Under the pieces are notes generated by a model that was given only the letters and a program-made list of their open reading frames with translations, did no database searches and was not told where the DNA came from. This document shows, in pieces, positions 8,436-17,941 of a DNA stretch of 64,000 bases (position 1 is its first letter; each line of letters begins with the position of its first letter). The position numbers and the translations under genes are program-made. The stretch is from DASTEQ01 sp040905185. Lineage in GTDB: Bacteria > Chloroflexota > Limnocylindria > QHBO01. Where the stretch lies: assembly GCA_040905185.1 (NCBI GenBank), contig JBBDRZ010000001.1, positions 248,001 to 312,000 of the forward strand, in the 5' to 3' direction.

Positions 8436-9050
8436 CTATTCTCCGGGTGAGGTTGGCTCAGCCGCGTGGGCTGGGTTGTTGGCGACGCGAACGAGGGCTG
8501 GGCGCAGGACTCGCTCGTGGAGCAGGTAGCCACGCTGGACCTCGTCGATGACGGTGTTGTCGGGGTACGCGCTCGTGTCCTCGTGGACGACGGCCTCGTG
8601 CAGGTTGGGGTCGAATGGCTTGCCGACGGCCTCGATGGGCGTCACGCCCTCCGACTCCAGCAGGCTGTGCAGCTTGCGCTGGACCAGCCGGATGCCCTCG
8701 ACCCACGCGTCGTGGGTATCGGGCGGGACGGTGTCCAGGGCGCGATCGAAGTCGTCGAGCACGCTCAGCAGGCGCTCCAGGAGGATGGCGTTGGCGAACA
8801 GGCCCGTGGCCGCCCGCTCCTCCTCGGTCCGGCGCCGGAAGTTCGACAGGTCGGCGGCCGCGCGCTGCCAGTTGTTCAGGTTCTCTTCGGCCCTCTGGCG
8901 AGCCGCGGCCAGGGCACGTTCGGCCTCCTGGAGCTGCTCGAGCAGCTCGCTGCGCGACGGAGTGGAGATGGCCTCCGCCCGTTCCTCGGCCCGGGTCTTG
9001 GGGCGCGGGTCGCCGTTGATCGGCTTGGCGGACTTGGTCGATTCAGTCAT
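8436..9050 (-). CDS. grpE: Nucleotide exchange factor GrpE
   Basis: A 204-aa DnaK co-chaperone that releases ADP from DnaK. It has a long N-terminal coiled coil (about 30-95, rich in Ala/Glu/Arg) followed by the beta-wing domain with VTPIEAVGKPFDPNLHEAV and the end motif GYLLHERVLRPALVRVA. Its ATG overlaps the 3' end of hrcA by 8 nt, implying translational coupling. Confidence 0.96.
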   Translation of the reverse strand: MTESTKSAKPINGDPRPKTRAEERAEAISTPSRSELLEQLQEAERALAAARQRAEENLNNWQRAAADLSNFRRRTEEERAATGLFANAILLERLLSVLDDFDRALDTVPPDTHDAWVEGIRLVQRKLHSLLESEGVTPIEAVGKPFDPNLHEAVVHEDTSAYPDNTVIDEVQRGYLLHERVLRPALVRVANNPAHAAEPTSPGE

Positions 9051-10140
9051 GGGTCCACCCGGTGTGGCTGTCGATGAGCTCGTTCAGCACGCTGGACACG
9101 AAGCGCACGGTCGGGATGGCGCGGGGATAGGCCATCCGGGTCGGCCCCAGCACGCCGAGCAGGCCCAGGGCGCGGTCCGGCGTTCCGTAAGGGGCGAAGA
9201 CGAGGCTCACCTCGCGCATGGCGTCGTTGGGGTTCTCGCGGCCGATGATCACGTGGACGCCGCCCCGTCGGGTGACCACGGGGAGCAGCTGCTCCAGGAA
9301 GTCCACCCGTTGAAGCATCTCCAGTACGGGGCGCAGGGCGTGGCCGCCGGCGAACTCGGGCTGCTCCAGGACGTAGGCCAGGCCGTCGGTGTAGACGTCC
9401 TCGATGGCGGTCTCGTCCGCTTCCTCCAGCAGGTCTGCCACGGCGGCGGCCACGTGGGCGGCGAGTGGGGTGAGCTTGCGGGCGCGGCGGCGAGCCTGGG
9501 GAGCGGTGAGCCCTGCCAGCTCGGCGTTCAGCTCCGCGGCGGCGGCGTCGAGATCGGCCTGGGTGGCCGGCGCGCCCGCGGCCCGGGCCAGGGTCGCCGG
9601 GTCGAGGTGGCGCTGGACGACGGTCCCGTCGGCCAGGACCACGACCGCCATCCGGGCGTGGTCAGGCAGCTCGACGAGCTGGAGATGGGCGAACTTCGCG
9701 CGTCGGGCACGAGCCGGGGTGACGACCGCCGCGGAATGGGTGGAGGCGGCCAGGGTCGAGGCGGCGAGTCGGAGCCAGTCGTTGGAAGTGAGCTGCACCT
9801 GGCTGAATTGGTGCCGAATCGTGAGTGCGTCGGCGTGGTCCAGCTCCGACTCGCGCATCAGGGCCTCGACGTAGTAGCGGTACCCCAGGTCGGAGGGGAC
9901 GCGACCGGCGGAGGTGTGCGGATGGCTGAGCAGGCCCAGCGCCTCGAGGTCGGCCATGGCGCTGCGAATGGTGGCCGGGCTGACGTCAAGCCCGTATCGG
10001 CGAACGAGGGCCTTGGAGCCGATGGGCTCGGCGGTGAGAACGTAGTCCTCCACGACCGCGCGCAGGACCGCACCCTGGCGCTCGGTCAGATCGACCGGCG
10101 GGTGCGACGCAGAGGCGGTTTGCGGCGTTCGTTGTGACAT
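9043..10140 (-). CDS. hrcA: Heat-inducible transcription repressor HrcA
   Basis: A 365-aa repressor of class I heat-shock genes. The N-terminal winged helix (about 20-90) includes LTERQGAVLRAVVEDYVLTAEPIGSKAL and SPATIRSAMADLEALGLLSHPHTSAGRVPSDLGYRYYV. A GAF-like domain and the inserted dimerising domain follow. It is first in its operon. The two CIRCE sites in this window, in front of hrcA and dnaJ, are its expected targets, giving autoregulation and joint control of dnaJ. Confidence 0.96.
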   Translation of the reverse strand: MSQRTPQTASASHPPVDLTERQGAVLRAVVEDYVLTAEPIGSKALVRRYGLDVSPATIRSAMADLEALGLLSHPHTSAGRVPSDLGYRYYVEALMRESELDHADALTIRHQFSQVQLTSNDWLRLAASTLAASTHSAAVVTPARARRAKFAHLQLVELPDHARMAVVVLADGTVVQRHLDPATLARAAGAPATQADLDAAAAELNAELAGLTAPQARRRARKLTPLAAHVAAAVADLLEEADETAIEDVYTDGLAYVLEQPEFAGGHALRPVLEMLQRVDFLEQLLPVVTRRGGVHVIIGRENPNDAMREVSLVFAPYGTPDRALGLLGVLGPTRMAYPRAIPTVRFVSSVLNELIDSHTGWTHD

Positions 10141-10153
10141 GTCGAGGCGGATA

Positions 10154-10180
10154 TTAGCACTCTCGATGGTAGAGTGCTAA
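10154..10180 (-). promoter_or_regulatory. CIRCE operator of hrcA-grpE-dnaK
   Basis: Perfect consensus TTAGCACTC-N9-GAGTGCTAA, 13 bp before the hrcA start codon and about 13 bp downstream of the -10. It also covers the stop codon of the cyclase gene at 10177-10179. Confidence 0.97.
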
Positions 10181-10770
10181 CGACCTGGGTGTGATCGTAC
10201 CAACCGCGTCAGACGACTGTCAACGCGCCACCGGGAACCCACGACCACCTCGCCGGGGCCCGCGTGCTCCTCCAGCCGGGCGGCGAGGTTGAGCACGTCG
10301 CCGGTGGCCATGGTCGAGCCGCCAAACGGGTCGCCGGTCACCACCTCGCCCGACTCGACTCCGATCCGGGCCCGGAGGGTGATCCCATGCCCCTCGGCGG
10401 CTTCCGGGGCGAGCGCCGCCAGGGCGTCGTGGACCGCGAAGGCGGCGCGGACCGCGCGCTCAGGGTCGTCCTCGTGGGCCTGCTGGAGGCCGAAGAGGGC
10501 CATTACCGCGTCGCCGCTGAACTTCTCCACGCTGCCCCCGTGTCCTCGGATCTCGGCCGTCGCCCGCTCAAAGAAGCCGGACACCACGTTGCGTACGACC
10601 TCCGGATCCAATTGGTCCGACAACGCGGTCGAGGCGACTAGGTCGGCGAACAGCGCCGTCACGTGGCGCCGTTCCTCCACGGCGACGCGTGTCATCAGGG
10701 AGTGGCCGCAGGTCGAACAGAACCGCGCGCCCTCGGTGTTTTCGCTGCCGCAGTTCGGGCAGGAGATCAT
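10177..10770 (-). CDS. Zinc-ribbon class III nucleotidyl cyclase domain protein, C-terminally truncated
   Basis: A 197-aa protein. The N-terminal zinc ribbon has C4, C7, C18 and C21 (CPNC...CSTC). A class III adenylate/guanylate cyclase domain follows, with metal-binding Asp43 (ALFADLVAST) and Asp87 (FSGDAVMALFG), and with N161 and R165 in the transition-state region. Family proteins of this layout normally continue past GEVVVG with a conserved strand and often an ATPase and TPR region. This one stops about 19 residues later, and its last codons are the hrcA promoter and CIRCE. It is either a minimal cyclase or a decayed remnant. TACACT sits 8 nt before the ATG. Confidence 0.7.
   Translation of the reverse strand: MISCPNCGSENTEGARFCSTCGHSLMTRVAVEERRHVTALFADLVASTALSDQLDPEVVRNVVSGFFERATAEIRGHGGSVEKFSGDAVMALFGLQQAHEDDPERAVRAAFAVHDALAALAPEAAEGHGITLRARIGVESGEVVTGDPFGGSTMATGDVLNLAARLEEHAGPGEVVVGSRWRVDSRLTRLVRSHPGR
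10194..10223 (-). promoter_or_regulatory. Promoter of hrcA-grpE-dnaK
   Basis: On the minus strand, TTGACA (10218-10223), an 18-bp spacer and TACGAT (10194-10199). The predicted start of transcription is near 10187, so the CIRCE lies at the very start of the message. The promoter is inside the last codons of the cyclase gene. Confidence 0.85.
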
Positions 10771-10778
10771 CGGGGCCG

Positions 10779-10784
10779 AGTGTA
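10779..10784 (-). promoter_or_regulatory. -10 hexamer of the cyclase gene
   Basis: TACACT on the minus strand, 8 nt before the ATG at 10770. A 14-bp perfect palindrome centred near 10798 lies just upstream and could end the preceding transcript. Confidence 0.45.
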
Positions 10785-10828
10785 CGGCCGCGGAGCGTCC
10801 GCTCCCAGAGCCATGGTGTCCTGGCGAG

Positions 10829-12265
10829 CTACTCAGGAAGCCGGGTGATGACCGCCTCCGCGAGCGCCTCGAGGGCAACTGCCGGGTCGTACGCCATTCC
10901 GTCTGGGCCCGGTCCCCACCCCGTGTCCTCGATCACCAGTAAGTACGGGTCAGCGGCGATGGCGATGGCGGCCGCGCATTCCAGGCGCCTGGTGGCGCAG
11001 GAGTTCAGATACACCGTCCGCCCGGCGATCTGACTCTCCCGGTACCCATCGGTGCCGAAGTTCAGGTCGACCCATTCGCGGACGTCGGCGTCGGCGGTGG
11101 GATGGATCCGCATGGCGATCCGATAGAGGATGCCGCTGTTGAGCAGGTCCGGCCGGCTCGAGGAGCCGCAGTAGGCCCAGTCGTCCGAGTACCAGGCCAC
11201 CCCCTCCATGAGCGTGCGGCCATCCGGCAGTTCCACGCCAAAAGGCAGCAGGTCGCAGGCGGCGACCGCCCGCAGCGCGGGGTCCGGGGTCGCTGCCGGT
11301 TCTTGCGGGGACGCCTCGGTGCAAGGCTGCTCGTCGTGGGGCAGGGCACTGGTGGCATTCCACCACCCCTGGTCGAGCCCACCGAGCACCCGGCGGAATG
11401 CCTCGATCTGGGAGGGATCCACGACCCCGCAGCGCCTCCAGACGACGTCGCCGTCAACGGTGAAGCCGCCCGGCATGGGACTTCCGAACGTGCTGACCGT
11501 CGACCCGTCGGGGAGGGACAGGTTGGTCGGAGACGGGGCCTCCGGCCCGACGCCGCCGTCCGGCCCGACGCCGGTCAGGATAAGGTCGTAGCGGTCCGGT
11601 ACGAACGCCGTCCACTGGTCGTCGATCCATTGGTCGGCCATGCCGAAGTCGGCGTCGCGGAGTCGTGCCATGAGCGCGGCGGCGGCGGCCGTGGTTGCCG
11701 GATCGGCCTCGATCATCGCGTACCGGCCGTAGCCGGCGTGGAACGAGTTCAGCGTGGATCCATCACGAACGGTGACCCCCAGGCCGTCTCCCCCGTCGAA
11801 GGGAATCTCGCGACAGTCGTCGAGGCCAGGCGCCGTGGCCGAGTCGAGCAGCTCCTCGACCCCGCTCGAGGTCAACCGACGCTGCAGCTCATCGGACGAA
11901 TTGTCCTCCTCGATGATCACCAAGCCGTCCGCGTAGACCCAGACCTCCAGCTGCGGCCCATCGCCCACGACGCGGAGGACGAGTTCCTCGTCCATCGTCG
12001 GAGCGCAGTCGTCGACCATCCAGGACGGCGGCGCAGGGCGCGCCCCCGGGATCAGGCCGCTCCCGATGGCGACGGCCAGGCTTGCGGTCAGGGTCACCAG
12101 CACGGCAACGGCCACCAGCAGCCATCGCCAGTCGCTGCGACCGCGGGGTGCTGCCATTGGGATCGTGGCCAGGCTGAGCCGCAGCGAATCCGGAGCGGTC
12201 TCCAGCGGGCTGACCTCGGTGCGGAACCACTGCCGCAGGCCCTGTTCGTATTCGTGCTCGGTCAT
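10829..12265 (-). CDS. Membrane-anchored partner of the ECF sigma factor (putative anti-sigma factor)
   Basis: A 478-aa protein with a short cytoplasmic N-terminus (1-46), one membrane helix (47-68) and a roughly 400-residue outer domain containing several cysteines. No zinc-binding anti-sigma motif (HxxxCxxC) is present. The assignment rests on position: its ATG overlaps the sigma gene stop by 4 nt and its topology is that of an anti-sigma factor. The outer region has a segment (SSGVEELLDSATAPGL) resembling one in the protein at 38700-39749 (GGVERLVDEVMDTGLF), so the two may be distant paralogues. The signal sensed is unknown. Confidence 0.55.
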   Translation of the reverse strand: MTEHEYEQGLRQWFRTEVSPLETAPDSLRLSLATIPMAAPRGRSDWRWLLVAVAVLVTLTASLAVAIGSGLIPGARPAPPSWMVDDCAPTMDEELVLRVVGDGPQLEVWVYADGLVIIEEDNSSDELQRRLTSSGVEELLDSATAPGLDDCREIPFDGGDGLGVTVRDGSTLNSFHAGYGRYAMIEADPATTAAAAALMARLRDADFGMADQWIDDQWTAFVPDRYDLILTGVGPDGGVGPEAPSPTNLSLPDGSTVSTFGSPMPGGFTVDGDVVWRRCGVVDPSQIEAFRRVLGGLDQGWWNATSALPHDEQPCTEASPQEPAATPDPALRAVAACDLLPFGVELPDGRTLMEGVAWYSDDWAYCGSSSRPDLLNSGILYRIAMRIHPTADADVREWVDLNFGTDGYRESQIAGRTVYLNSCATRRLECAAAIAIAADPYLLVIEDTGWGPGPDGMAYDPAVALEALAEAVITRLPE

Positions 12266-12792
12266 CGGTCCACTCCAGTGCGCATCTGGCGGAGCGCGTT
12301 GTGCAGGCGCGAGCTGACGGTGCCGGCGGGGATGCCCAGCCGGCGGGCAATCTCGTCGATAGGCAGGTCGAGGGAGTAGCGGAGCGTGACCACGATCCGG
12401 TGATCCGGCGAGAGCCGGGCCAGGGCACGGCCAATCTGGTCGTGATCGTCCAGCTCCGCGGTCGGATCGGACGGTCCGGCCAGCTCGCCAGACAGGTCAA
12501 CGCTGCGGCGGCGGACGGTCTGCCGGAGCCGGTCGCGGCAGGTGTTGACCAGGATCCGATGGAACCAGGCCTCGAAGCGACTGGGATCGCGGAGCTGGGA
12601 CCACCGGCGCCACGCGACGACGAGCGCATCCTGGGTCGCGTCTTCGGCCTCGCTCCGGTCGCCCAGGATGGCGGCCGCCAGCCGATACGACGCGTCCAGG
12701 TGGGCGTCGGCCAGGGTGAGGAAGGCCTGCTCCCGGCTGGCTTCCGACAGACGGACGGTCGCGTCCGGGGTCGATTCGAGGGAATCGGTCAC
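12262..12792 (-). CDS. ECF RNA polymerase sigma factor
   Basis: A 176-aa sigma-70 family protein with only regions 2 and 4. Region 2 covers about 25-95 (DATQDALVVAWRRW, then FEAWFHRILVNTCRDRLR). Region 4 covers 120-172 (LARLSPDHRIVVTLRYSLDLPIDEIA with the helix-turn-helix IPAGTVSSRLHNALRQM). The GTG start at 12792 is the only one giving a full region 2. It is followed with ATGA overlap by its likely membrane regulator. I see no convincing ECF-type autoregulatory promoter in the 75-bp gap upstream. Confidence 0.9.
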   Translation of the reverse strand: MTDSLESTPDATVRLSEASREQAFLTLADAHLDASYRLAAAILGDRSEAEDATQDALVVAWRRWSQLRDPSRFEAWFHRILVNTCRDRLRQTVRRRSVDLSGELAGPSDPTAELDDHDQIGRALARLSPDHRIVVTLRYSLDLPIDEIARRLGIPAGTVSSRLHNALRQMRTGVDR

Positions 12793-12867
12793 GTGAAGAT
12801 GACGACGGCGCGCGGCGAAATCTTCAGCCGAACCTCGTTTCCCGCGGGGTTTCCCGCCGGCGGCCTC

Positions 12868-13541
12868 TTAGATGCGCTGCATCCGCAGCCGCCCGCCGGC
12901 GAAGGCGTAGATCCCCATCGTGACCGCGAAGTGGCCGACCATGGCCGGGATGACCGACCCGGTATTGATCGTCACCAGGCCGCACGCGTAGCCCAGCAGC
13001 ACCGAGCCGGCGACGAAGTACCAGTCCCGTTCCCGCCACACCCGCCGGTGCGCCGCGCCGAAGAGGACCGCCTGCAGGGCCACCGCCACGCCGGGGTTGA
13101 GGCCTCCCACGAGCATCAGGCCCAGGATGACCGCGCGGAACTGGAGCTCCTCGGCCACCGCGTTGAGGCCGGCCGCCAGGGCGCGGCTGGGCAGCATCTC
13201 CAGCGGAAGCGGGAGCAGGGCCCGGAACCTGACCACGGCCAGGGCGGCCCCGTTGCCGATGCCCACCACCGCGAAGATGAGCATCGCCGGCAGCAGGTCT
13301 CCCACGTCGCCCCCCACCAGGAACAACGAGGCCATGCCGCGCGGCAAGATGATGATGATGCCGGCCGTGAAGATCAGGACCAGGCCGTAGTAGCTCAGCG
13401 GGCCCATCCACCAGGATCGGCTCCGGAAATAGTCGCTGCGCATGATCCGCTCCTGATCGAAGCGAAGGACGACCATGAACACGGTCATCCCGATCGCGAT
13501 GGCCAGGCGCAGCGAGTCGCCGAAATCTCCGAGGGCGCCCA

Positions 13542-13542
<1 letters not shown>
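12868..13542 (-). CDS. CPBP family intramembrane metalloprotease
   Basis: A 224-aa polytopic protein of the CPBP/Rce1 (ABI) family. The conserved motifs are EELQFR (E131, E132, R136), FGAAH (His165) and VGHF (His204), which together form the metal site within the membrane. Its ATG overlaps the lepA stop by 1 nt (TGATG), so it is translated after lepA. The substrate is unknown. Lying just upstream of the ECF sigma gene and its membrane partner, it could take part in regulated cleavage, but that is inference. Confidence 0.85.
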
Positions 13543-15353
<1,811 letters not shown>

Positions 15354-15361
15354 GCGGGCAG

Positions 15362-15367
15362 AGTCTA
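15362..15367 (-). promoter_or_regulatory. -10 hexamer of lepA
   Basis: TAGACT on the minus strand, 8 nt before the GTG start of lepA. The 32 bp between it and the VanW gene hold nothing else. Confidence 0.55.
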
Positions 15368-15399
15368 GCCGGGCGCCCGCGCCGGGCGCCCGCATCGGC

Positions 15400-17235
15400 C
15401 TAGCCGGTGCCGACCAGGGTGATGCCGTTGACCGTCTTGTAGGAGCTGTCGTAGGTGTTCTGGTGGATGACCTCGCCGGTCGTCCCGTCGGTGACGACCC
15501 GGGTCACGGTCACGTCAAACCCGTGGTGCATGTATTCGACCCGCTGGCTGGTGCCGGTCGGCAGGCTGCTCGTGTACTCGTACGTCTCGATCGCATACGT
15601 CCGGTTGGTGATGATCGGGTTGGTGAAGCTGACGACTCGGTTGATGGGCAGGCCCCACAGGTCGAAGCGCACCAGTCCCCAGTCGGTGTAGGAGCGGATG
15701 ATGAGCGGACCCTCGGTGTCGTTGGTGAAGCTCATCGTCTGGGAGAAGTAGTCGGTCTCGAACACCGTGGCATCCAGACCCACGGGGTAGCGGTCGATGT
15801 AGTAGTAGTGATTCATGCGGGAGTCCATCTGGAGTCCGGCCCGCAACGCCGTATTGAACAGGGTGGTCGACGTCGAGCAGATTCCACCCGCCAGCGCGAC
15901 TCCACCGGTGCTCCGGCCGCCGATGATGGCCCCGCCGTAGGTATATCCATGCTCGGGTGTGACCGGGTCGATATCGCGCCAGAAGTCGAACGTCTCGCCG
16001 GGCAGGATGACCATGCCGTCGAGGTCGACCGCCGGAATGGAGATGTTGGCCCCGTAACCGTTCCCGTCGCCGGGGACGTAGTAGGTGGTCCAGGTCGACA
16101 GGCGGACCAGGTTGGGCAGCATGGCTTCGGCATCGGCTGTGCTGAGGGTGGGCTCCACGAATGCCCCACTGAGCGCCACCCCCGACACGTCGCGACCCGC
16201 ACCGCGCCGGTGCAGTCCGGCCACGATGGCTTCCACGGTGCCGTTGACATCCAGCTGGCGGCCGCGAACGGCCGGAACCACTCCCGAAGGACCGGCGGCG
16301 TCGAAGGTGAAACCGGCATCGGTCGGATCGCGCTGGATGGCTTCCGCCAGCTGTTCTACCGCCCCGCTCAGCATGGTCCGGTTGAGGACCACGCCGTACG
16401 GCTCGTCTCCTTCGGTACCGAAGCCGATGGCCGCGTGGATGTCCTCGGCTGCCAGCGTGTAGGCGTCCGCCCCATCGGTGAGCTGGAGCGGCGCCGCGAA
16501 CATGGCCCGTGCCGCGGCCGCGGCCTCGGCCGCCTGCCGCTGGGTAACCTCGAACGGCACCGCCTCCGAGGCGAGCTCCACCGCCGCGTTCCCCGTTTGG
16601 GGAGCGAGCAGGACGGCGGTCAGCGCGGCGCGGATGTCGTCGGGGTGCAGCCGGCGACCGGCGCTGGGCGGCACCACGGCGTAGGTCCCGTCCGGGTTGG
16701 TGACCACCGCCGCATCCTGCGGCCGGGCAAAGGCACGGGCCGCGATGTCGACCACGAGCCGGTCGAAGGGGGCCAGATCCACGGACACCGCGTCCGACAC
16801 CTGGGTGCCCACGACCAGGGAGGCGAGCCGATGCTGACCATCGGTCCACGGGTTGCCGGTTCGCCCGACCGCCAAGGCCGCACTCACCAGGCCTGCGAAA
16901 TCATGATCCCGCCCCAGGCTTTCGAAGGAGACCGCACTCGATGTCCCGTCGAGCGTGATGTGGAGATCCCCTGTGGTCAGGTCCGCAAGCCCGGAGCGCA
17001 GCCGGGCCTCCGCTTCGGCGGCGGTCAGGAACCCGACGTCCATTCCCGCCACGCTGACCCGCGGCATCACGCGGCCATCCAGCGCCAGCCCCATTCCCGC
17101 GGCCACGAAGGCCGGGATGGCGAGGGCGGCAGCCAGCACGCCCGTGGCGAAGAGTGCCGCGACGACGGGGCGGGGGAGCGCGGGGGCGCGGGGGGCAAGG
17201 TCAGCGCCGGGAGTTGCGACCGCAGGGCTACGCAT
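15400..17235 (-). CDS. VanW family protein with peptidoglycan-binding-like repeats
   Basis: A 611-aa protein anchored by one N-terminal helix (23-48). The middle carries two repeated domains of the PG_binding_4 type found before VanW domains. The VanW domain follows (about 370-540), with GGICSTSTTLFNTAL around Cys453. The last 70 residues, ending TVNGITLVGTG, resemble a G5-like strand domain. The family is associated with the cell wall of Gram-positive-type bacteria, but the biochemical role is not established. It lies upstream of lepA on the same strand and is divergent from rpsT. Confidence 0.85.
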   Translation of the reverse strand: MRSPAVATPGADLAPRAPALPRPVVAALFATGVLAAALAIPAFVAAGMGLALDGRVMPRVSVAGMDVGFLTAAEAEARLRSGLADLTTGDLHITLDGTSSAVSFESLGRDHDFAGLVSAALAVGRTGNPWTDGQHRLASLVVGTQVSDAVSVDLAPFDRLVVDIAARAFARPQDAAVVTNPDGTYAVVPPSAGRRLHPDDIRAALTAVLLAPQTGNAAVELASEAVPFEVTQRQAAEAAAAARAMFAAPLQLTDGADAYTLAAEDIHAAIGFGTEGDEPYGVVLNRTMLSGAVEQLAEAIQRDPTDAGFTFDAAGPSGVVPAVRGRQLDVNGTVEAIVAGLHRRGAGRDVSGVALSGAFVEPTLSTADAEAMLPNLVRLSTWTTYYVPGDGNGYGANISIPAVDLDGMVILPGETFDFWRDIDPVTPEHGYTYGGAIIGGRSTGGVALAGGICSTSTTLFNTALRAGLQMDSRMNHYYYIDRYPVGLDATVFETDYFSQTMSFTNDTEGPLIIRSYTDWGLVRFDLWGLPINRVVSFTNPIITNRTYAIETYEYTSSLPTGTSQRVEYMHHGFDVTVTRVVTDGTTGEVIHQNTYDSSYKTVNGITLVGTG

Positions 17236-17293
17236 CGGTTCTAAATGGCGATTGTCGCCGAAGCGGGAATGAGTGTCGAGGCGACCTCGGTGC

Positions 17294-17299
17294 TATACT
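17294..17299 (+). promoter_or_regulatory. -10 hexamer of rpsT
   Basis: TATACT about 80 nt before the rpsT GTG, leaving an untranslated leader long enough for the autogenous control known for S20 in other bacteria. The -35 is unclear. Confidence 0.5.
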
Positions 17300-17379
17300 C
17301 CGCCGCCGATCGGACCCCCGGGTCCGAATCCCCCCGGAACCCTCCGCGGATCCCCCGCCAGCACGAGGATGGCCCATTC

Positions 17380-17934
17380 GTGGCTCGCAAAGCTCGCATC
17401 TGGAAAGGCGCACGGACGCCATCCGCACTGAAGCGCGCCCGGCAGGCCCTACGCCGTCGGACCGTCAACCGGCGGACCCGGAGCGAGGCCAAGACCCTGG
17501 TCCTGCAGGCGGCCAGTGTCGCCAGCGGGCGATCCGAGGGTGATGCCGCCGGCGCGGTGGCTGCCGCCATCAGCGCCCTCGACAAGGCCGCCGAGAAGGG
17601 GATCATCCATCCCAACAACGCCGCGCGCCGGAAGAGCCGGCTGATGGCCAAGGTCAACGCGTCCCACGCGCTCGACGCCCAGGCGGGTGCCGGCCCGCGA
17701 CGCCGGACGACCGCGGGCAAGACCGAGCAGCGCAAAAAGGTAGCCGCCGCCAAGGCGTCCAAGGCCGCTGCTGCCCGTTCCGCCGACCGGCCGCGCACCG
17801 CCGCCGGCAAGGCCCGGGTAGCGGTCACGCGTGCGACCCGCGAGACCTCGGCCGCCAAACGCCGCGCCCCGAAGGCCGCGCCAGCCGACGACACCCCCTC
17901 CGAGACCCCGAACCCGGAGGGCGGCGAGTCCTGA
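17380..17934 (+). CDS. rpsT: Small ribosomal subunit protein bS20 with long basic C-terminal tail
   Basis: Residues 1-98 are a normal bS20, the 16S rRNA-binding helical bundle (KARIWKGARTPSALKRARQALRRR, then AISALDKAAEKGIIHPNNAARRKSRL). bS20 normally ends near residue 90. Here translation continues to 184 residues with a Lys/Arg/Ala-rich tail resembling a histone H1 or Hc1-type DNA-binding tail, finishing with a short acidic end. The GTG start at 17380 has GAGG 10 nt upstream. It converges with eno. Confidence 0.9.
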   Translation: MARKARIWKGARTPSALKRARQALRRRTVNRRTRSEAKTLVLQAASVASGRSEGDAAGAVAAAISALDKAAEKGIIHPNNAARRKSRLMAKVNASHALDAQAGAGPRRRTTAGKTEQRKKVAAAKASKAAAARSADRPRTAAGKARVAVTRATRETSAAKRRAPKAAPADDTPSETPNPEGGES

Positions 17935-17941
17935 CTCGCTC

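Noticed and set aside
6838..8529. A 563-aa open frame on the plus strand opposite dnaK
   Set aside because: It is an antisense shadow of dnaK produced by high GC; no conserved motifs, and dnaK is beyond doubt.
12793..12867. ECF-type autoregulatory promoter before the sigma gene
   Set aside because: GGAAAC and CGTC elements exist but with about 29 bp between them, too far for an ECF promoter.
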